From an uncultured Candidatus Melainabacteria bacterium (GTDB lineage Bacteria > Cyanobacteriota > Vampirovibrionia > Gastranaerophilales > Gastranaerophilaceae): 64,000 nt of DNA. The stretch lies in NCBI GenBank assembly GCA_934692485.1, contig CAKUTX010000007.1, positions 8,837-72,836 of the forward strand. Reading direction: 5' to 3'. The translations under genes were made by a program, and so were the position numbers. Position 1 is the stretch's first letter. Every line of letters starts with the position of its first letter. The notes under the pieces are model-generated. The model searched no databases. It saw only the letters and a list, made by a program, of their open reading frames with translations, and was not told the DNA's origin. Shown here one piece after another: positions 8,581 to 17,444 of this stretch.

Positions 8581-8651
8581 AGAAATGTAAATCCTCAACT
8601 CTTCTGATTACTCAGTATTCCGCTCCTCAGTATATAGAGGAGCCTTTTTTT
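8581..8651 (+). ncRNA. Candidate small RNA or leader ending in a strong terminator
   Basis: A second, GC-strong terminator (GCTCCTC/GAGGAGC then seven T) occurs about 125 bases beyond the secY terminator, with no open frame between. A TATTAT at 8575-8580 could be the -10 of a short transcript, but no good -35 is visible (TTGAAT lies 21 bases away). The word CTCAGTAT occurs twice just before and within the hairpin loop. It could also simply be a back-up terminator for secY. Confidence 0.35.
8622..8651 (+). terminator. Strong terminator upstream of the pilin gene
   Basis: GCTCCTC and GAGGAGC pair around an 8-base loop and are followed by CTTTTTTT. Confidence 0.85.
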
Positions 8652-8660
8652 AATAAGTTC

Positions 8661-8689
8661 TTGTGTATATATTTACAATATGTTATAAT
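8661..8689 (+). promoter_or_regulatory. Promoter of the pilin-like gene
   Basis: TTGTGT and a consensus TATAAT are 17 bases apart, 30 bases before the start codon and immediately after the terminator. Confidence 0.75.
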
Positions 8690-8718
8690 TTACCTATTAT
8701 TAGGGAGATTATGGAAGG

Positions 8719-9816
8719 ATGAAGGTCGTGTTCACTAACAGAAATAAACAGTTAGGGTTTACATTAGCAGAAGTTTTAATCACTCTTGGGATAATAGGTG
8801 TCGTTGCCGCAATAACAATGCCAACATTAATGTCCAATATTCAAGATAGGGTTCGAGCAAAAAGAATTGAAAATATTCATCAAAAACTAAGTAAAGTTAC
8901 AGATAAAATGGCTGTACAGAGTGGTTTGACAGGGTATGGCACAACAATGGATTTTATACAAGAGATGACAAAACATATGAAAATTACAAAAATTTGTGAT
9001 AACGAACATTTAGCAGAATGTTGGCCTACTCAAAAAGTTATAATTAGTAATTCTGGAAAAACATGGGATATTGCAGACACAAAAACAGCAAAAGAGTTAT
9101 TAATACCAGCCAAAGCTCGTAAAGATTGGGATGATACTGTCGGAATAATTACGGGAGATGGCACTGGAATGATATTAAGTTACAATAAAAATTGTTCTTT
9201 TGATGTTGACAGTACCGGCCTAAAGTACAATTCTTCCACAGGCAAATCAAATTCTCTAAATTGTTTATCAGGGATATACGACTGGAATGGTAGTAGCAAA
9301 CCAAATAAGCTGGAAAAAGATGTCATCAAACTTGGAATAGCAAGCGGTTTAGGAGTTGATTGCTCTGTTGAAATTAATGGAAAATGTTATACTGCCCCTT
9401 TTTCTCCTACACCATTAACTTATGCTGAATGCGAAGAACAAAGAGGAGAGCTCGGGATAAATGCTTGCTATGGTGATGATGACTATTGGGCTGGAGCGGT
9501 ATCTCAATGTGGAGGTGTCGATAAAATGCTTAGCATGGATGATTTAAGTAAATTCGCAACAGAATTTTATAAAAACCATCCGTCAATAGGGCCAATGCAG
9601 ACAATATATGATGGAATTACCTTAGACCAAAATGCGGCAAACTCTTTAGGGTTTTCGCTTAATACCTCTGGTTCTTTCTTTGTATGGTCTGGTCAAGAAG
9701 GTCAGGGAGGACGTGCATATAGTCGTTACTTTGGCGCAACACGGACAGATGCTAACAACCTCGGACGCTACGGAAATGGTTATGCCGGTTACGTTGCAAT
9801 GTGCGTAGGGGAATAG
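8719..9816 (+). CDS. Type IV pilin-like protein (class III prepilin signal)
   Basis: A 365-residue protein with a prepilin N-terminus: a short basic leader ending in Gly13, then FTLAEVLITLGIIGVVAAI, with Glu at mature position 5. PilD-type peptidase should cut after Gly13, and the hydrophobic helix would pack into a pilus or pseudopilus. The large C-terminal domain has many cysteines (for example NKNCSF, LNCLSG, DCSVEINGKCY, YVAMCVGE) that probably form disulfides outside the cell. It is about twice the length of ordinary major pilins, so an adhesin-like or minor pilin is likely. AGGGAG is 11 bases before the ATG. A tiny overlapping frame, ATG GAA GGA TGA, begins at 8711. Confidence 0.85.
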   Translation: MKVVFTNRNKQLGFTLAEVLITLGIIGVVAAITMPTLMSNIQDRVRAKRIENIHQKLSKVTDKMAVQSGLTGYGTTMDFIQEMTKHMKITKICDNEHLAECWPTQKVIISNSGKTWDIADTKTAKELLIPAKARKDWDDTVGIITGDGTGMILSYNKNCSFDVDSTGLKYNSSTGKSNSLNCLSGIYDWNGSSKPNKLEKDVIKLGIASGLGVDCSVEINGKCYTAPFSPTPLTYAECEEQRGELGINACYGDDDYWAGAVSQCGGVDKMLSMDDLSKFATEFYKNHPSIGPMQTIYDGITLDQNAANSLGFSLNTSGSFFVWSGQEGQGGRAYSRYFGATRTDANNLGRYGNGYAGYVAMCVGE

Positions 9817-9901
9817 AATTATTATATAAATACTGAATTTACTTAACATATCGACAAAAGCTTAATATTAGTGTAGAATAATACTAAGAAATGAGGATAT
9901 T

Positions 9902-10492
9902 ATGAGAGAATTAATTGAAAAAAATAAAAAAATCATAGTTGTTCCATCTGATTTTAAATGTGCTAATAAAGGGACTATTACTGATGTTGAACCAAGATAT
10001 TTTACAGTAGAATTTGACTATGAATTGCAAGGGTTTTTGAAACATAATTATTGCGAATTCTATACGCAAACAAATCATGGAACTCTATATTTTGACTCTT
10101 ATCCAGAAACCATAGAAGGGAAACGTATTAAGTTCGCAACACCTGCAAAACATAGATTTCTACAAAGACGTCAATATACTCGTATAAAATATATGCACGA
10201 CTTGGATTTGAATACAGCTGCAGAAAATAAAAAAATTACAACTCTTGATATTTCGGCAGGCGGTATGAAGTTTAGAACAAACGATAATATTAATATTGAA
10301 CTAAATTATACAATTACGTTGCCATTGTCTGAAAAACAGTCTATAACCTGCAATTTTAGCCCGATAAGAATTGAAAAAAATGAAAATGGTGGTTATACAG
10401 TGTCAGGACGTTTTGAATATCAAAACAACATTGACAAAATGACAATTACTCAATACTGTACAAAAAGAAGTATTGAAATAAAAAATAAATAG
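9902..10492 (+). CDS. PilZ domain protein (cyclic-di-GMP binding)
   Basis: A 196-residue protein with both halves of the PilZ cyclic-di-GMP signature: RRQYTR (about residues 88-93, the RxxxR turn) and DISAGGMKF (about 116-124, the (D/N)xSxxG motif). The N-terminal 85 residues look like the beta-rich YcgR-N type domain. Such proteins couple cyclic-di-GMP to pili, motility or polysaccharide export. The pilin gene lies directly upstream, which makes pilus control a reasonable guess, though no diguanylate cyclase is in the window. Confidence 0.85.
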   Translation: MRELIEKNKKIIVVPSDFKCANKGTITDVEPRYFTVEFDYELQGFLKHNYCEFYTQTNHGTLYFDSYPETIEGKRIKFATPAKHRFLQRRQYTRIKYMHDLDLNTAAENKKITTLDISAGGMKFRTNDNINIELNYTITLPLSEKQSITCNFSPIRIEKNENGGYTVSGRFEYQNNIDKMTITQYCTKRSIEIKNK

Positions 10493-10506
10493 GCATACCG
10501 TTAATT

Positions 10507-11535
10507 ATGAGCCTTATAGAATTATTGAGAAAACAAAATAGAAAATACCTGTTTACAACTCCGTCACACGAGCAAAGATTTTTTATTTTTAACAAATTTC
10601 GCAATTTTTATAAATATGATATATCTGAAACAGATGCTCAAGACCCTCAAACAGCTCTTTTGCTAGCGCAAGAACGTGCAACAAAAATTTATAATACCAA
10701 TCATACCTATTTTTTAACAAACGGCTCTACAAGCGGAATAATCGCGGCTGTTTTATCTTGCACGCAAAAAGGAGATAGAGTTCTAATTTGGAAAAATTCT
10801 CATCCTTCACATCTAAATGCTGTAAAACTAGCCGGTTGTGAACCTGTTTTTTATGATTTGCCGGAAATTAAAGATTGGGGAATTCCTGACAAAGTCGCTC
10901 CGGATGTAATCGATATAAAAGGAGTAAAAGCTGTTATTGTTACTTCTCCAAGCTATGAAGGAATTGTTTCTGATATAGAAAAATTAAAAGCTGTTTGCGC
11001 TAGCAATGGAGCATACTTAATTGTTGATGAAGCTCACGGTGCGCTTTATCCGTTTTCAGATAAACTTCCGCAAAGTGCTATAAATATTGCCGATTTTACT
11101 ATTCAATCGTTACATAAAACAGCTGGCGGACTAAATCCGACCGCATTGTTACATGTTAATTGCGATATTGATGCATCTAATGCTTTATCAATGATTAACA
11201 CAACTTCACCGTCTTATCCTATTTTAGCATCTATTGAGGCTAATATTAATTTCTTGAATTCTAAAAAAGGACAGAAAAAATTAAATAATTTAATCGAAAA
11301 TATTATAGAACTTAGGAATTCAGTAACAAATGTCGAATTCGGCGGAGATGACATAACAAAAATATTAATAAAAAAATCAGGCTTGACAGGTTTTGAATTA
11401 TCAGAAAAATTATATGATAATTTTAATATTGAAGATGAAAAAACAAACTCGATTTCAACGATGCTACTGTGTGGAATTGGAACAGATAAAACGAAATTGG
11501 AACATTTAAAACGGGCACTACAGAAAATCTGTTAA
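10507..11535 (+). CDS. Short Orn/Lys/Arg decarboxylase-like PLP enzyme
   Basis: A 342-residue fold-type I PLP enzyme. The cofactor-binding core of the Orn/Lys/Arg decarboxylase family is intact: TNGSTSGIIAA for phosphate binding, DEAHGALYPF with the PLP-ring aspartate, and SLHKTAGG with Lys204 as Schiff-base lysine. Family members are normally 460-760 residues, and the C-terminal domain is missing here, leaving only about 100 residues beyond the lysine region. It may be a minimal decarboxylase making polyamines, or an enzyme with another activity. It starts 14 bases after the PilZ gene and is probably cotranscribed with it. Confidence 0.75.
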   Translation: MSLIELLRKQNRKYLFTTPSHEQRFFIFNKFRNFYKYDISETDAQDPQTALLLAQERATKIYNTNHTYFLTNGSTSGIIAAVLSCTQKGDRVLIWKNSHPSHLNAVKLAGCEPVFYDLPEIKDWGIPDKVAPDVIDIKGVKAVIVTSPSYEGIVSDIEKLKAVCASNGAYLIVDEAHGALYPFSDKLPQSAINIADFTIQSLHKTAGGLNPTALLHVNCDIDASNALSMINTTSPSYPILASIEANINFLNSKKGQKKLNNLIENIIELRNSVTNVEFGGDDITKILIKKSGLTGFELSEKLYDNFNIEDEKTNSISTMLLCGIGTDKTKLEHLKRALQKIC

Positions 11536-11635
11536 CATTTTGTAATATTTTAGTTAATTAATTAAAGATTTTGAAGAATAAAGCCGATATACCATAATGA
11601 AAGTTACTAAGGAAAACGAAAGGTAAACGTCAATT

Positions 11636-13747
11636 ATGGGAATGGCGGCAGGACAAGCTAGATTATTATCAATCACATCTCGTCTTTCTGATAACGAGCT
11701 AAGAGCTCAGATTATCAATAATGACAAGATGCGTCTTGCAACACAAAGCTCACGTGTTAGTGAAGCTTATACTACCGCTTTGAATGAAGCTCAATACATG
11801 TTTACCAACTACGACAAAGAGAATAATGCAACTTACCAACAGCTTACATTCAATTCTTTGACAGGGTATAACCAATACAATAACCAATACGCTTTAACAA
11901 ACGCATCTGGTCAAGTTCTCGTGTCAGAAAAAGATGCTACAAACTTTAAAAATTCTGACGGAGATTTGAATACTTTCTTAGCTAATTATGGATTAGCTCA
12001 AACAACTACATATTTTGATGAATTGTCTAACAAATATGGTTCAGATGCCGAAATTCAATATATGACTGGAAATCTAAATGCTGATGGAACTGCTATTTAT
12101 GCTTCAAGTGGCTATACTGCAAAAGAATTAGAAGGAATTTTCTCAACTTATGATGTTGTAAAAGCTAGTGATAACTACAAGAATTTTACACAATATTTCT
12201 CTGAATTTTCAAACTCATATGACCAATGGTTATCAGCTATTGGCGAAAAAATGAAAACAACTTTGAATGATACTGTAATTACAGGAAGTACTAAATTTTC
12301 TGATTTTGTAAAACAAGCTAACGAATCAGACAATATTGATACATTAAAAGGTTATTTAGATAACTTAAGTAATTATTTAGGTGGAGATTTTCAAAAATAT
12401 AAATATACTGATGCTACAACAGTTGACTCTAATGGATATAAAAAAGATATTGATGATTATGTTAATCTTGAAAAAGAAAACAATAATAACGCCAAAGAAG
12501 GTATAACTGAATACAATATAACAGATGGTTATAAATTCTCATTAGATGGAAATATCGGAACAAAAGCCGGAGATACTACTTCTATTGTATTTTCAAAATT
12601 AGCTGATAATTCAAATTCTACAACAGAGAATTCTGAAGATTCAAAATTATACAAAATTAGCAAAGAAATACAAAGCGTAGATACTAATGGAAATATTACT
12701 TATAAAGACGGTTACTCTGTCTATGTTTTAGGCGATCCGGTTGAGGGCAAAGAAACTTGGGTGAAATTAGGTAGTTCAGACGATAATAATGATAAATTTT
12801 CATACAAAGAAGACGAAGAAGACAAAGAAGACTCAAATTTAACAATTCCTATAAGTAAACTGTTCGCAGGTCACAAAACTGATGGAACTACAAATCTTGA
12901 TGCAATCAACAAAGATGAAAATACTACTGTTACATATCAAACAGAAGTAACTCCTGAGGATTTAAAAGCAAGAATAAAAAGTTGTGTTAATTCTATTTCT
13001 TACGCAATTTATTCATATTGGAATCCATTAGATGAAACTTTTGCAAATAATGAAAAAAAAGATGATTGTGCAAAAAAAGCAGAAAACCTTTGCACATATC
13101 TTGGAATTAGTGGCAATTACGCAACTGATTCTTCAAAGTGGAGCGAACTTTGTGATCAAAATCAAATCAAAAAAATAATTGAAACAAATGGTTCTGACAA
13201 GCCTGTAAAAGACGATAAAACAGGAATTACTTCTATTACAAAATCTGATTTTAACAAAATATACGAAGTAATAATATTGGACAAAGTAATGGATACATTC
13301 GGAGAACCAAAAGTAGCTTGGATTGATAAAATGAATAAAAATGAAAACGGCGAAGCAAAAGCTCAATGGTACACAAATTTATTCACAAAAATGCAATCTT
13401 GTGGTTACAAAGCTTTGCAAAATGGCTTAGCTGCAAGCCCTGAATGGATTAAATTCGCATTTGAAAGCGGCCTAGTAACTATGGAACAAATTGATTCTAC
13501 AAATACATGGAAATCAACTTCATACACTAGCTGCAGCGATATTACAGAACAAACAAATAATAACGCCATTACAATTGCAGAAGCAGAATACAACACAGCA
13601 ATGAATAAAATTGAAAACAAAGATAAAATGTATGATTTAGAGTTGAAAAACATCGATACAGAGCACAATTCATTGCAAACTGAATATGAATCTATTAAAA
13701 ATGCAGTTGATAAAAATATTGAAAGAACTTTCAAAATGTACAGTTAA
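11636..13747 (+). CDS. Large lineage-specific protein with helical ends
   Basis: A 703-residue protein of no family I can name. The N-terminus (QARLLSITSRLSDNELRAQI) and the C-terminal 60 residues (EAEYNTAMNKIENKDKMYDL onward) are strongly helical and coiled-coil-like. The middle is Asn/Asp/Ser/Lys-rich with acidic stretches (KEDEEDKEDSN). Helical termini flanking a variable middle is the plan of flagellin-like and hook-associated proteins, but no flagellar gene is nearby and I see no homology. There is no classical signal peptide. AAAGG lies 12 bases before the chosen ATG; the ATG two codons later is an alternative. A terminator follows. Confidence 0.65.
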   Translation: MGMAAGQARLLSITSRLSDNELRAQIINNDKMRLATQSSRVSEAYTTALNEAQYMFTNYDKENNATYQQLTFNSLTGYNQYNNQYALTNASGQVLVSEKDATNFKNSDGDLNTFLANYGLAQTTTYFDELSNKYGSDAEIQYMTGNLNADGTAIYASSGYTAKELEGIFSTYDVVKASDNYKNFTQYFSEFSNSYDQWLSAIGEKMKTTLNDTVITGSTKFSDFVKQANESDNIDTLKGYLDNLSNYLGGDFQKYKYTDATTVDSNGYKKDIDDYVNLEKENNNNAKEGITEYNITDGYKFSLDGNIGTKAGDTTSIVFSKLADNSNSTTENSEDSKLYKISKEIQSVDTNGNITYKDGYSVYVLGDPVEGKETWVKLGSSDDNNDKFSYKEDEEDKEDSNLTIPISKLFAGHKTDGTTNLDAINKDENTTVTYQTEVTPEDLKARIKSCVNSISYAIYSYWNPLDETFANNEKKDDCAKKAENLCTYLGISGNYATDSSKWSELCDQNQIKKIIETNGSDKPVKDDKTGITSITKSDFNKIYEVIILDKVMDTFGEPKVAWIDKMNKNENGEAKAQWYTNLFTKMQSCGYKALQNGLAASPEWIKFAFESGLVTMEQIDSTNTWKSTSYTSCSDITEQTNNNAITIAEAEYNTAMNKIENKDKMYDLELKNIDTEHNSLQTEYESIKNAVDKNIERTFKMYS

Positions 13748-13795
13748 ACCTTTTTATTTATATTTATATTTATTTTTCCCCTACACACTTTTTAC

Positions 13796-13819
13796 AGCAG
13801 AACTTAGTTCTGCTTTTTT
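13796..13819 (+). terminator. Terminator after the 703-residue protein
   Basis: AGCAGAAC/GTTCTGCT around a 3-base loop, followed by T5. Confidence 0.9.
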
Positions 13820-13926
13820 ATTATCTTAAATCTTTATACGATATAAAGATTATGTAAGGAAATCAATGTTTGGCTATTTTTTAGTTTATAATCATAATAT
13901 AGATAAGATAAATGGAGATAATTATA

Positions 13927-14211
13927 ATGGAAACAGTTAATGAAATTCTTTCAAAATTAGAAAATGCAGACAACGTTACAAAAAATAAACTTGAAAATGA
14001 ATTGGTAAATATCGGAACATCTGCACTTCCTCAATTGGTTGACGAGTTACAGGTTGTTAAAGGTATCAAAAGAGGCGTTGTTGCTATGACTTTGATTAGA
14101 ATTGGTGATGCTTCTGTTAAATATTTAAAAGAAGCTGCTAAAGATAACAAAGATTTTGAATGGGTTGCAGAATATTTAATTAGAGAAATTAAAGGTTCTA
14201 TGGCTGCTTAA
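13927..14211 (+). CDS. Small HEAT-repeat-like protein
   Basis: A 94-residue all-helical protein. The segments ALPQLVDELQVVKGIKRGVV and VKYLKEAAKDNKDFEWVA, separated by LIRIGD, look like paired HEAT/PBS-lyase type helices, which usually serve as protein-binding scaffolds. I place the start at 13927 because GGAG is 9 bases upstream; an in-frame ATG at 13912 has no such site. It is a single-gene unit bounded by hairpins on both sides. Confidence 0.7.
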   Translation: METVNEILSKLENADNVTKNKLENELVNIGTSALPQLVDELQVVKGIKRGVVAMTLIRIGDASVKYLKEAAKDNKDFEWVAEYLIREIKGSMAA

Positions 14212-14236
14212 GTTTTTATAATAAAATTATTTTTTA

Positions 14237-14272
14237 ACAAACAGGTGTCTTTTAATTAAGGCATCTGTTTGT
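14237..14272 (+). terminator. Hairpin after the HEAT-like gene
   Basis: ACAAACAGGTGTC pairs with GGCATCTGTTTGT (13 positions, with G-U pairs) around a 10-base loop. The T tract is short, so termination may be weak. Confidence 0.5.
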
Positions 14273-14290
14273 TTATGGTATATTTGTTTT

Positions 14291-15802
14291 ATGGGGAAAA
14301 AGATTTTATTATTTTATATAACATTATTTTTGTTAATACTTGCATTTTCAACAACTGCAACTCATTTTGATTTTGACCTGTGGGCAAGATTAATTGCTGG
14401 CATGGGGTTTGTAGACGGCGGACATGTTCTGACGTCTGACTTTTTATCATACACTCCTGTGCACACTTGGTGGGATCATGAATGGGGCGCTGGTGTCGTT
14501 TTTTATTTCTTTTTAAAACATTTTGGTGCATATAGCTTAATTATTTTGCAAGCATTAATGACATTTGGAATATTTTTTACAGCATCAAGAGTTGTAAAAC
14601 TAAGAAATCCAAATATATCATCATATAATATTCTATATTATTTCTTTGCCCTTATGGCTGTAATGGAGAACTTTAACCACCCGATAAGATGTCACATGTT
14701 TAGTTTTTTATTCTTCACAACATTCATTTTAATTCTGGAAAAAGTTCGACGCGGGCATGACAAACTTTTATTAATAATTCCACTTTTAATCGTGTTATGG
14801 AACAATATTCACGGGGGTGTAGTTTCAGGACTCGGGCTGTTAGCAATGTATGGTGTTGGAGAATTCTTAAATAAAAAAAGCAGTTTAAAATACTTCATAA
14901 CACTTTTAATATCAACTCCACTGCTACTTATTAATCCTTGGGGTATTTCTTACGTAAAATTTTTGCTAATGGCAAACACAATGAAAAGGCCGTATATTAT
15001 TGAATGGTGGGGATTATTTTCAAAATTCTATCTGCTTAAGCAAATTAAATTCAAATTATTTATGTTTGTAATGATAATTACAGAACTTATTTATTCAATA
15101 AAACTTATTAAAAATAAAAAATTAAAAAATTGGTATAGCAATATAGATAAAGTAAAATACATTATACTTTTATCAACATTATACTTGGCAATTAGCCACG
15201 TAAAACTTTTGCCATTCTTTGCAATATCCGCTTTATGCTTTGTCTACGAGGATTTTTATAAATTGGTTGAAAATATTAAACTTCCACATTGGAAAGACAG
15301 AGCTGTGTATATAATGTTATTATTCTTATCAATTTTTACACTTTCTGCAAAAAACTTTTCAATTCCTATAGGAATGGATATTTATCCAGTTAAAGAAATT
15401 GAATTTATTAAACAAAACAATATTGAAGGAAATCTTTTAATAAACTTTGGATATGGAAGCTATGCCGCATATAAACTTTATCCGCAAAATAAAATTTATA
15501 TGGACGGTCGTTATGAAGAAGTGTATTATGACTACATGGTTCCAATGTTAAAAGAGTTCATGCTCGCCTATCCTCATTGGAAAGAATTGATTACGCATTT
15601 CAGACCGGATGTAATGGTTTTAGAAAAAAAATACCCAATTTATAATACATTAAAAAACGAAAAACAGTGGGTTGCAATATATGAAGGTAACGTTTTTGGG
15701 GTATTTGTTCCTATTGAAAAAGAAAAACAAAGTTATAAAAAACCAACTAGTAACATGGAATATTATAAAAATACACTATTTACTACAGACATAAAATTTT
15801 AA
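14291..15802 (+). CDS. Polytopic membrane protein, possibly GT-C-type glycosyltransferase
   Basis: A 503-residue protein with roughly 10-12 transmembrane segments in the first 370 residues and a soluble C-terminal 130. The first loop has paired acidic residues (FDFDLWARL) and a conserved-looking TWWDHEWGAG, the layout of GT-C glycosyltransferases that use lipid-linked sugars. The C-terminal domain starts after KNFSIPIGMDIYP and contains YMDGRYEEVYYDYM. I cannot assign a family with certainty. It lies 18 bases before the patatin gene, so the two may act together on the cell envelope. Confidence 0.65.
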   Translation: MGKKILLFYITLFLLILAFSTTATHFDFDLWARLIAGMGFVDGGHVLTSDFLSYTPVHTWWDHEWGAGVVFYFFLKHFGAYSLIILQALMTFGIFFTASRVVKLRNPNISSYNILYYFFALMAVMENFNHPIRCHMFSFLFFTTFILILEKVRRGHDKLLLIIPLLIVLWNNIHGGVVSGLGLLAMYGVGEFLNKKSSLKYFITLLISTPLLLINPWGISYVKFLLMANTMKRPYIIEWWGLFSKFYLLKQIKFKLFMFVMIITELIYSIKLIKNKKLKNWYSNIDKVKYIILLSTLYLAISHVKLLPFFAISALCFVYEDFYKLVENIKLPHWKDRAVYIMLLFLSIFTLSAKNFSIPIGMDIYPVKEIEFIKQNNIEGNLLINFGYGSYAAYKLYPQNKIYMDGRYEEVYYDYMVPMLKEFMLAYPHWKELITHFRPDVMVLEKKYPIYNTLKNEKQWVAIYEGNVFGVFVPIEKEKQSYKKPTSNMEYYKNTLFTTDIKF

Positions 15803-15820
15803 ATGTAGTATAATAAGTTT

Positions 15821-17032
15821 ATGAATGATAGTTTTAAATATACATGTTTATTTGGTGGAGGAGCAATTCGAGGAGTTTCCTATGTCGGAGCAATTAAAGC
15901 TATGGAAGAACTCGGAATTAATCCTGATAGGCTGGCAGGTTCATCTGTTGGCTCAATTATTGCGGCATTTCTAGCCGTTGGATATACAGCAGAAGAATTA
16001 AAAGAAGCTTTTATAAAAGTAAATTTTGAACTTTTTAGAGATATTTCTATCGGAATTGGCCCTTTATTTGCTCTTAGCAAAGGGGAAGTTTTCTTAGAAT
16101 GGGTTAGAGAACTTATCGAAAAGAAATTTTATGGTGATAAATATAAAAAAGGAACAAATAAGGCTGTAACTTTTAAAGACATTGACAAAAACCTCATCAT
16201 AATTACAACAAATCTTTCAAATTTTGAGTGTAAAGAATTTTCAAAATTCGAAACACCTGATTACGAAATAGCTTCTGCAGTTCGAATTTCGTGTTGTATG
16301 CCTGGTTTAATGAAGCCAATCGAATATAACAAAACTTTACTCGTTGACGGCGATTTACAAAAAAGCTGGCCAATGTGGAAATTATCAAAAAATCTTTTAA
16401 CAGAAGACGAACGCATTTTAGAATTCAGGTTGGAAGGTTATTATGACTCAAATGATATTTCTGGAATTGATTATGCAAATGCGGTTTATAGTTGCATGAC
16501 TGCAATGGCTACATCATTTATCACAAATATTTATTCAAAAAAAGACAAATTTGACTATATTGTTTTGAATACCGGCGAAATAGTTGTCGTAGATTTTAAT
16601 ATTTCTGAAGCAAAACGTTTAGAATTAATTAAATCAGGATATGAACAAACTATGAATTATTTTAATCATATTTTACCTGAAAAGAAAGAATTAATTCGCC
16701 ATGATTATGAAAAGATAATTTTTCATATTGAAAAAATTCAAAAATATATAAACCTAAAGAAAATATCCAAAGCAAAAGCTCAATTAGGGGATTTATTTAT
16801 GGATATGGCAGAATTAAAAGGGATTATTGACCTCATTGATTACCATGCTTTGAATAAATTTAAAGAAGATTTTATAAAAAATATTAAATATCCGCCATTG
16901 TTTGGGAAAACAACATTAAAAAATGAAAAGTTAATAAAGGCTGAAATAGCGAAAATAAACACAAAACTCAACTTAAAAACAGTAGAATTATCAAAATATA
17001 TTGACAAATATAAAATTAAAGAAAAATCTTGA
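15821..17032 (+). CDS. Patatin-like phospholipase
   Basis: A 403-residue lipid acyl hydrolase of the patatin family. The oxyanion-hole motif GGGAIRG (residues 12-18), the nucleophile elbow GSSVG with Ser42, and the catalytic Asp176 in LVDGD are all present; the dyad motif is DGD rather than the more usual DGG/DGA. The C-terminal 130 residues are Lys-rich and helical and may bind membranes or partners. There is no signal peptide, so it acts inside the cell unless secreted by a dedicated route, as some patatin effectors are. The stop codon lies within the -35 of the downstream tRNA promoter. Confidence 0.88.
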   Translation: MNDSFKYTCLFGGGAIRGVSYVGAIKAMEELGINPDRLAGSSVGSIIAAFLAVGYTAEELKEAFIKVNFELFRDISIGIGPLFALSKGEVFLEWVRELIEKKFYGDKYKKGTNKAVTFKDIDKNLIIITTNLSNFECKEFSKFETPDYEIASAVRISCCMPGLMKPIEYNKTLLVDGDLQKSWPMWKLSKNLLTEDERILEFRLEGYYDSNDISGIDYANAVYSCMTAMATSFITNIYSKKDKFDYIVLNTGEIVVVDFNISEAKRLELIKSGYEQTMNYFNHILPEKKELIRHDYEKIIFHIEKIQKYINLKKISKAKAQLGDLFMDMAELKGIIDLIDYHALNKFKEDFIKNIKYPPLFGKTTLKNEKLIKAEIAKINTKLNLKTVELSKYIDKYKIKEKS

Positions 17033-17057
17033 CATATCGCTATTTTTTGCATATCAT
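17029..17057 (+). promoter_or_regulatory. Promoter of the tRNA-Leu transcript
   Basis: A consensus TTGACA overlaps the patatin stop codon, with TATCAT 17 bases later. The start would be near 17064, giving a leader of about 110 bases before the tRNA. Confidence 0.7.
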
Positions 17058-17063
17058 AATTAT

Positions 17064-17174
17064 ATGCTCTGGCTGGCAAGAACTCTGATTTTATGATTGA
17101 GTATCGTAAAATTAGAGGGGAGAGTAGACGCCGTCTACCGAGTCCGCTAGGCAAATTAATTGAAAATAGAATAT
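17064..17174 (+). other. Structured leader upstream of tRNA-Leu
   Basis: Between promoter and tRNA there is no gene. It contains a tight hairpin GTAGAC-GCC-GTCTAC (17124-17138) and the purine-rich stretch TTAGAGGGGAGAG. It may be processed off the tRNA precursor, or be a separate small RNA. I recognise no known family. Confidence 0.35.
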
Positions 17175-17260
17175 GCCCTGGTGGCGGAATCGGTAGACGC
17201 GTCGGACTTAAAATCCGGTTGGAGTTAAATCCAGTGCCAGTTCAAGTCTGGCCCAGGGCA
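17175..17260 (+). tRNA. tRNA-Leu (anticodon UAA)
   Basis: A class II tRNA of 86 bases without encoded CCA. The acceptor is GCCCTGG/CCAGGGC, there is a D arm, an anticodon stem TCGGA/TCCGG with loop CTTAAAA giving anticodon TAA at 17209-17211, a long variable arm (TTGGAGTTAAATCCA) and a T arm GCCAGTTCAAGTCTGGC. The gene is contiguous: the group I intron typical of this tRNA in many Cyanobacteria is absent. Confidence 0.96.
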
Positions 17261-17269
17261 GTTTTTAAA

Positions 17270-17293
17270 AGGACTCATTTGAGTCCTTTTTTT
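17270..17293 (+). terminator. Terminator after tRNA-Leu
   Basis: AGGACTC/GAGTCCT with a 4-base loop and a T7 run. Confidence 0.9.
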
Positions 17294-17444
17294 GTTATGT
17301 ATCTTGTATTATTAAGATTTATTAAAATTAGGTTATAACACAAGTATAATAAGGGAAAGAAACATACATAGGCATTATTTCTGCGCAATTTTTTATTACT
17401 TATATACTTATTATATATATATTATATAATAATCGGAGAGATAT

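Noticed and set aside
11636-13747. Flagellin or hook protein
   Set aside because: Only the general helical-ends layout matches. I see no flagellin signature and no flagellar neighbour.
17093-17338. Open frame across tRNA-Leu
   Set aside because: It reads through the tRNA and its terminator; it is not coding.
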